From: Alistipes sp.
GTDB lineage: Bacteria > Bacteroidota > Bacteroidia > Bacteroidales > Rikenellaceae
NCBI GenBank assembly: GCA_017421945.1
Contig: JAFOHD010000090.1
Span: 1 to 53,429 of the forward strand
DNA: 53,429 bases
Direction of reading: 5' to 3'
Shown here: positions 49,812 to 53,429 of the stretch, one piece after another
Layout: each line of letters opens with the position of its first letter
Numbering within the stretch: position 1 is the stretch's first letter
Notes under the pieces: generated by a model
Databases searched by the model: none
What the model saw: the letters and a program-made list of their open reading frames with translations, nothing else
What the model was told of the DNA's origin: nothing
Translations under genes and position numbers: made by a program

Positions 49812-51047
49812 ATGGAAAATTTCAATCTTATCAGCAATTTTGCTGAATTTAAGGACCAGAAGAACATCGACAAGGCTACGATGATTGGCGTGCTGGAGGA
49901 TGTTCTGCGTCATGCTTTGCAGAAGCAGTTTGAGAGTGATGAGAATTTCGATGTCATCATCAACCCCGAGAAGGGCGACTTGGAGATTTGGCGTAACCGC
50001 GAGGTGGTTGAGGATGGCGCAGTGGAGAACCCCAACACCCAGATTTCAGTGTCGGAGGTCAAGGCCATTGATTCAACCTACGAGGTGGGTGACGAGTATT
50101 CTGACCAAATCAAGATGAGTCAGTTTGGCCGCCGTGCAGTGTTGTCGTTGCGTCAGAACCTGGCATCGCGTCTGCTCGATTTGGAGAAGGCCAACATCTA
50201 CGAGCAGTACTCCGAGAAGGTGGGCGAGATTATCTCTGCCGAGGTCTATCAGGTGTGGAAGCGTGAGGTGCTGCTGCTTGACGAGGAGGAGAACGAACTC
50301 ATCCTGCCCAAGAGTGAGCAGATTCCTAACGACTTCTATCGCAAGGGCGACACCATCAAGGCTATTGTGAAGAGTGTGGAGATGAACAACAACCAGCCAC
50401 GCATCATCCTCTCGCGTACGGCTAACCAGTTCCTCGAGCGATTGTTCGAGCAGGAGGTGCCCGAGATTTACGACGGCCTTATCACCATCAAGACCATTGC
50501 CCGCATCCCCGGTGAGCGTGCCAAGGTGGCTGTGGAGTCTTACGACGACCGCATCGACCCCGTAGGTGCTTGTGTGGGTATGAAGGGCTCGCGCATCTAC
50601 ACCATCGTCAAGGAGCTGCGCAACGAGAATATCGACGTTGTGAACTACACATCAAACACCCAGCTCATGATTCAGCGTTCACTCAACCCTGCCAAGGTGT
50701 CGTCTATCATTATTGACGAGGAGCGCAAGACAGCGTCGGTTTACCTGAAGCCCGACCAGGTGTCGCTGGCCATTGGTAAGGGTGGTTTGAACATCCGCCT
50801 GTCGAAGATGCTTACAGGCTACGACATCGACGTATATCGTGAGATTGAGGAGGAGGATGTTGCTCTTACCGAGTTTGCTGACGAAATCGAGCCATGGATT
50901 ATCGAGGCTCTGAAGGCTGCGGGTTGCGACACTGCCAAGAGCGTGCTGGAGCTTGCTGTTGAGGAGATTGCCTCACGTGCCGACCTTGAGATTGAGCAGG
51001 CCGAGAAGGTGGTGGAGATTCTGAAGGCAGAGTTTGACGAGGAGTAG
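49812..51047 (+). CDS. nusA: Transcription termination/antitermination factor NusA
   Basis: NusA binds RNA polymerase and nascent RNA, controlling pausing, termination and antitermination. The 411-residue protein has the N-terminal polymerase-binding domain (1-125; starts MENFNLISNFAEFKDQKNIDKATMIGVLEDVLRHAL), an S1 domain (about 135-205; SEKVGEIISAEVYQVWKREVLL) and two KH domains (about 235-345; DPVGACVGMKGSRI, SLAIGKGGLNIRLSKMLTGYDIDVY). A short acidic C-terminal region carries the remains of one AR-type repeat. It is slightly short, as in other Bacteroidetes, lacking the two full C-terminal repeats of E. coli. infB starts 32 nt downstream. Confidence 0.96.
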   Translation: MENFNLISNFAEFKDQKNIDKATMIGVLEDVLRHALQKQFESDENFDVIINPEKGDLEIWRNREVVEDGAVENPNTQISVSEVKAIDSTYEVGDEYSDQIKMSQFGRRAVLSLRQNLASRLLDLEKANIYEQYSEKVGEIISAEVYQVWKREVLLLDEEENELILPKSEQIPNDFYRKGDTIKAIVKSVEMNNNQPRIILSRTANQFLERLFEQEVPEIYDGLITIKTIARIPGERAKVAVESYDDRIDPVGACVGMKGSRIYTIVKELRNENIDVVNYTSNTQLMIQRSLNPAKVSSIIIDEERKTASVYLKPDQVSLAIGKGGLNIRLSKMLTGYDIDVYREIEEEDVALTEFADEIEPWIIEALKAAGCDTAKSVLELAVEEIASRADLEIEQAEKVVEILKAEFDEE

Positions 51048-51079
51048 TTGTTTAATTTAGCGAAAAAAAAGAATAAGAT

Positions 51080-53429
51080 ATGACAAATAACAAGAAGTTA
51101 AGGCTCATCCAGGTGGCCAAGGAGTTTAAGGTGGGTTTGAGTACCATCACCGACTTCTTGCTCAAGAAGGGTGTCGGTGCCGACTTGTCGCCAAATTCTC
51201 CTGTAAGTCCCGAGGTTTATGGCATGCTGGAGAAGGAGTTTGGCTCAAATCGCAGCGTCACCGGCAATGAGCTGGGTAGTGTGCGTGAGCGCATGTCGAT
51301 AAACAAGCAGGCAACGGTGACTCTCAATGCTCCCAAGAAGGAAGAGACTGCCGAGGAGGAGGTTGTGGTCAAGAGCCATGTCATCAACGTCAAGGACGAG
51401 GTGCAGCAACCTAAAATCCTGGGTAAGATAGACCTCGAGCCCAAGAAGAAGCCTCAGCCTCAGCCCGAGCCTCAGCCTGAGCCTAAGCCACAGCCTGTGA
51501 CTCCCGTGGCAGAGCAGCCCAAGGCTGAGGAGCCAAAGCGTGAGGAGCCAAAGCGTGAGGGCGTGTTCCGTCCAAACCAGACACAGCTGGCAGGCCCACA
51601 GATTCTCGGTACGATGGATGTGTCGGGCATGGTCCCTGGAGGCAAGCACAAGCGCAAGCGTCTGGATAAGGAGAAGGTTGATGTGTCGAAGCAGGGCAAC
51701 AAGGAGGGCAAGAAGGATAAGAAGAACAAGCCACAGCAGGGTCAGCCCCAGCAGCCCCAGCAGCCTAAGCCCCAGCAGGGCGAGTCGCGCCGCAACAAGA
51801 AGAAGGAGAAGCACCAGCCAAAGCCTGTGGTGCGTCCCGAGGTGAGCGACGAGGAGGTAGCAAAGCAGATTAAGGACACCCTGGCACGTCTTACTGCCAA
51901 GGGCGCAAAGAATAAGGGTGCGAAGTATCGCAAGGAGAAGCGCGAGGAGATTCGCGAGAAGATGTCCGAGGAGATGGAGCGCGAGCAGATGGAGCGCTCG
52001 GTACTGAAGGTGACAGAGTTTGTTACCGTCAGCGAGCTGGCTACCATGATGAATGTGTCGCCTATGGAGGTTATCTCGGCGTGCATGAACCTTGGTTTGA
52101 TGGTCTCTATCAACCAGCGACTCGATGCCGAGGCTTTGGTTGTTGTGGCCGAGGAGTTCGGCTTCAAGACCGAGTTCGTTACCGTCGATGTTGCCGAGGC
52201 CATCGAGGAGGATGCCGACCAGGAGGAGGATTTGTTGCCACGTCCACCTATTGTGACCGTTATGGGTCACGTGGACCACGGTAAGACATCGTTGCTGGAT
52301 AACATACGTAAGACCAACGTCATCGAGGGCGAGGCTGGAGGTATCACCCAGCACATAGGTGCCTACTCGGTGAACTACAACGGTCAGAAGGTAACCTTCC
52401 TCGACACCCCAGGTCACGAGGCCTTCACGGCTATGCGTGCGCGAGGTGCGAAGATTACCGATGTGGCCATCATCATCGTCTCGGCCGACGACCATGTCAT
52501 GCCACAGACCGTGGAGGCTATCAACCACGCCCAGGCGGCGGGTGTGCCTATGGTCTTTGCCATCAACAAGATTGATAAGCCTGCGGCCAACCCCGAGCAT
52601 ATCAAGGAGCAGCTGGCGCAGATGAACTACCTTGTTGAGGAGTGGGGCGGCAAGTATCAGAGTCAGGATATATCGGCCAAGAAGGGCATCAACCTCGACA
52701 AACTGCTGGAGAAGGTGCTTTTGGAGGCCGAGATGCTCGACCTTAAGGCCAACCCCAACAAGAAGGCGCAGGGTAGCGTTATTGAGTCCACGCTGGACAA
52801 GGGTCGTGGCTATGTTGCCACCATCATGGTGCAGAGTGGTACGTTGCATGTGGGCGATGTGCTGCTGTCGGGAACATATACGGGCCGTGTGAAGGCTATG
52901 TTTGACGAGAACGGCAAGAAGGTTGTGGCTGCGGGCCCATCCACACCTGTGCAGGTGCTGGGCTTGAACGGTGCGCCACAGGCGGGTGACAGCTTCAACG
53001 TCATGGAGGATGACCGCTCGGCACGCGAGATAGCCAACAAGCGTGAGCAGTTGCAGCGCATGCAGGGCATCATGACCCAGAAGCATATCACTCTCGACGA
53101 GATTGGTCGCCGTATCGCCATCGGCTCTTTCAAGGAGCTTAACATCATCGTCAAGGGTGACGTGGACGGCTCGGTGGAGGCTATGTCGGGCTCGCTCATC
53201 AAGCTCTCGAAGGAGAGCGTTCAGGTGAACGTAATCCATGCCGCTGTGGGTCAGATTTCCGAGTCGGACGTGTTGCTGGCTACGGCATCCAACGCCATCA
53301 TCGTAGGTTTCCAGGTGCGTCCTTCGGCTGCGGCACGCCGCACGGCCGAGAAGGAGGAGATAGAGATTCGTCTCTACTCAATCATCTTCGACGACGTGAA
53401 CGACATCAAGGATGCTATCGAGGGTATGC
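51080..53429 (+). CDS. infB: Translation initiation factor IF-2 (3' end outside window)
   Basis: IF-2 is the GTPase that brings initiator fMet-tRNA to the ribosome. The open frame gives 783 residues without a stop and is cut by the window edge. Residues 1-50 form an IF2_N-like domain ([23 protein letters not shown]). About 110-270 is a low-complexity Pro/Gln/Lys/Glu linker with PQPEP- and QQPQQP-type repeats. A second IF2_N region follows ([29 protein letters not shown]). The G domain starts at about 390 ([33 protein letters not shown]), followed by domain II and the beginning of domain III. A 664-residue open frame on the opposite strand is an artefact of codon bias. Confidence 0.97.
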   Translation, partial: MTNNKKLRLIQVAKEFKVGLSTITDFLLKKGVGADLSPNSPVSPEVYGMLEKEFGSNRSVTGNELGSVRERMSINKQATVTLNAPKKEETAEEEVVVKSHVINVKDEVQQPKILGKIDLEPKKKPQPQPEPQPEPKPQPVTPVAEQPKAEEPKREEPKREGVFRPNQTQLAGPQILGTMDVSGMVPGGKHKRKRLDKEKVDVSKQGNKEGKKDKKNKPQQGQPQQPQQPKPQQGESRRNKKKEKHQPKPVVRPEVSDEEVAKQIKDTLARLTAKGAKNKGAKYRKEKREEIREKMSEEMEREQMERSVLKVTEFVTVSELATMMNVSPMEVISACMNLGLMVSINQRLDAEALVVVAEEFGFKTEFVTVDVAEAIEEDADQEEDLLPRPPIVTVMGHVDHGKTSLLDNIRKTNVIEGEAGGITQHIGAYSVNYNGQKVTFLDTPGHEAFTAMRARGAKITDVAIIIVSADDHVMPQTVEAINHAQAAGVPMVFAINKIDKPAANPEHIKEQLAQMNYLVEEWGGKYQSQDISAKKGINLDKLLEKVLLEAEMLDLKANPNKKAQGSVIESTLDKGRGYVATIMVQSGTLHVGDVLLSGTYTGRVKAMFDENGKKVVAAGPSTPVQVLGLNGAPQAGDSFNVMEDDRSAREIANKREQLQRMQGIMTQKHITLDEIGRRIAIGSFKELNIIVKGDVDGSVEAMSGSLIKLSKESVQVNVIHAAVGQISESDVLLATASNAIIVGFQVRPSAAARRTAEKEEIEIRLYSIIFDDVNDIKDAIEGM

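Noticed and set aside
51245..53239. A 664-residue open frame on the minus strand
   Set aside because: It lies fully opposite infB, is Leu/His-rich in a way typical of antisense reading of biased codons, and has no start context or promoter. The plus-strand IF-2 frame is unmistakable.
1..53429. CRISPR arrays, tRNA/rRNA genes, insertion sequences, attachment sites
   Set aside because: No regular spaced repeats, cloverleaf-like sequences, transposase or integrase frames, or terminal inverted repeats were seen on reading both strands.

Overview
The window reads as chromosomal DNA of a gut-type Bacteroidota (order Bacteroidales; a Rikenellaceae/Alistipes-like member is my guess, not proven). Supporting signs are a SusC/SusD pair, many short-signal lipoproteins with SC or AC lipoboxes, a bifunctional LpxC-FabZ gene, a DUF5606 gene, GH36/GH43/GH51 enzymes, and the Bacteroidetes promoter form TTG-N19/20-TAnnTTTG in front of at least ten transcription units. 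Shine-Dalgarno sequences are mostly absent. I saw no tRNA, rRNA, insertion sequence, phage or CRISPR array.

Layout. 1-5.3 kb: tail of an unknown gene, a small exported beta-barrel-like protein, a GNAT acetyltransferase with a ROK repressor, fabD, a DUF5606 protein and an MscS channel. 5.3-8.1 kb: a GH36 alpha-galactosidase facing an outer-membrane barrel gene. 8.4-16.9 kb: a co-directional cluster with a tetraheme NapC/NrfH-type cytochrome fused to a SUMF1 domain, an exported Gfo/Idh/MocA oxidoreductase, a WbuC-type cupin, an exported sugar isomerase/epimerase-fold lipoprotein, an alkaline-phosphatase-superfamily lipoprotein, the ResB/CcsA cytochrome c maturation pair and a GH43 enzyme. 17-22.7 kb: der (minus strand), then barrel protein-phoH-pepD-lipid kinase.

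22.8-38.8 kb: an accessory surface-protein locus. Its susC copy carries a frameshift and an in-frame TGA, and its susD has lost its apparent ancestral ATG (now ATA). Intact genes follow for six further lipoproteins (including two LRR proteins and a subtilisin-like S8 protease) and a DUF1573 protein. No glycosidase is present, so a peptide or protein target is more likely than a glycan.

38.9-53.4 kb: housekeeping and envelope genes. These are an RluA-type pseudouridine synthase with a long coiled-coil extension, an ECF sigma factor with a four-TM partner, a K+/H+ or Na+/H+ antiporter, two small envelope proteins, a TonB-like protein, lpxC-fabZ and lpxA, a GH51 arabinofuranosidase, and the rimP-nusA-infB operon, which runs off the window.

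The best candidates for something undescribed are the cytochrome-SUMF1 fusion with its exported sugar-redox neighbours, and the LRR/subtilisin surface locus with its damaged SusCD transporter.
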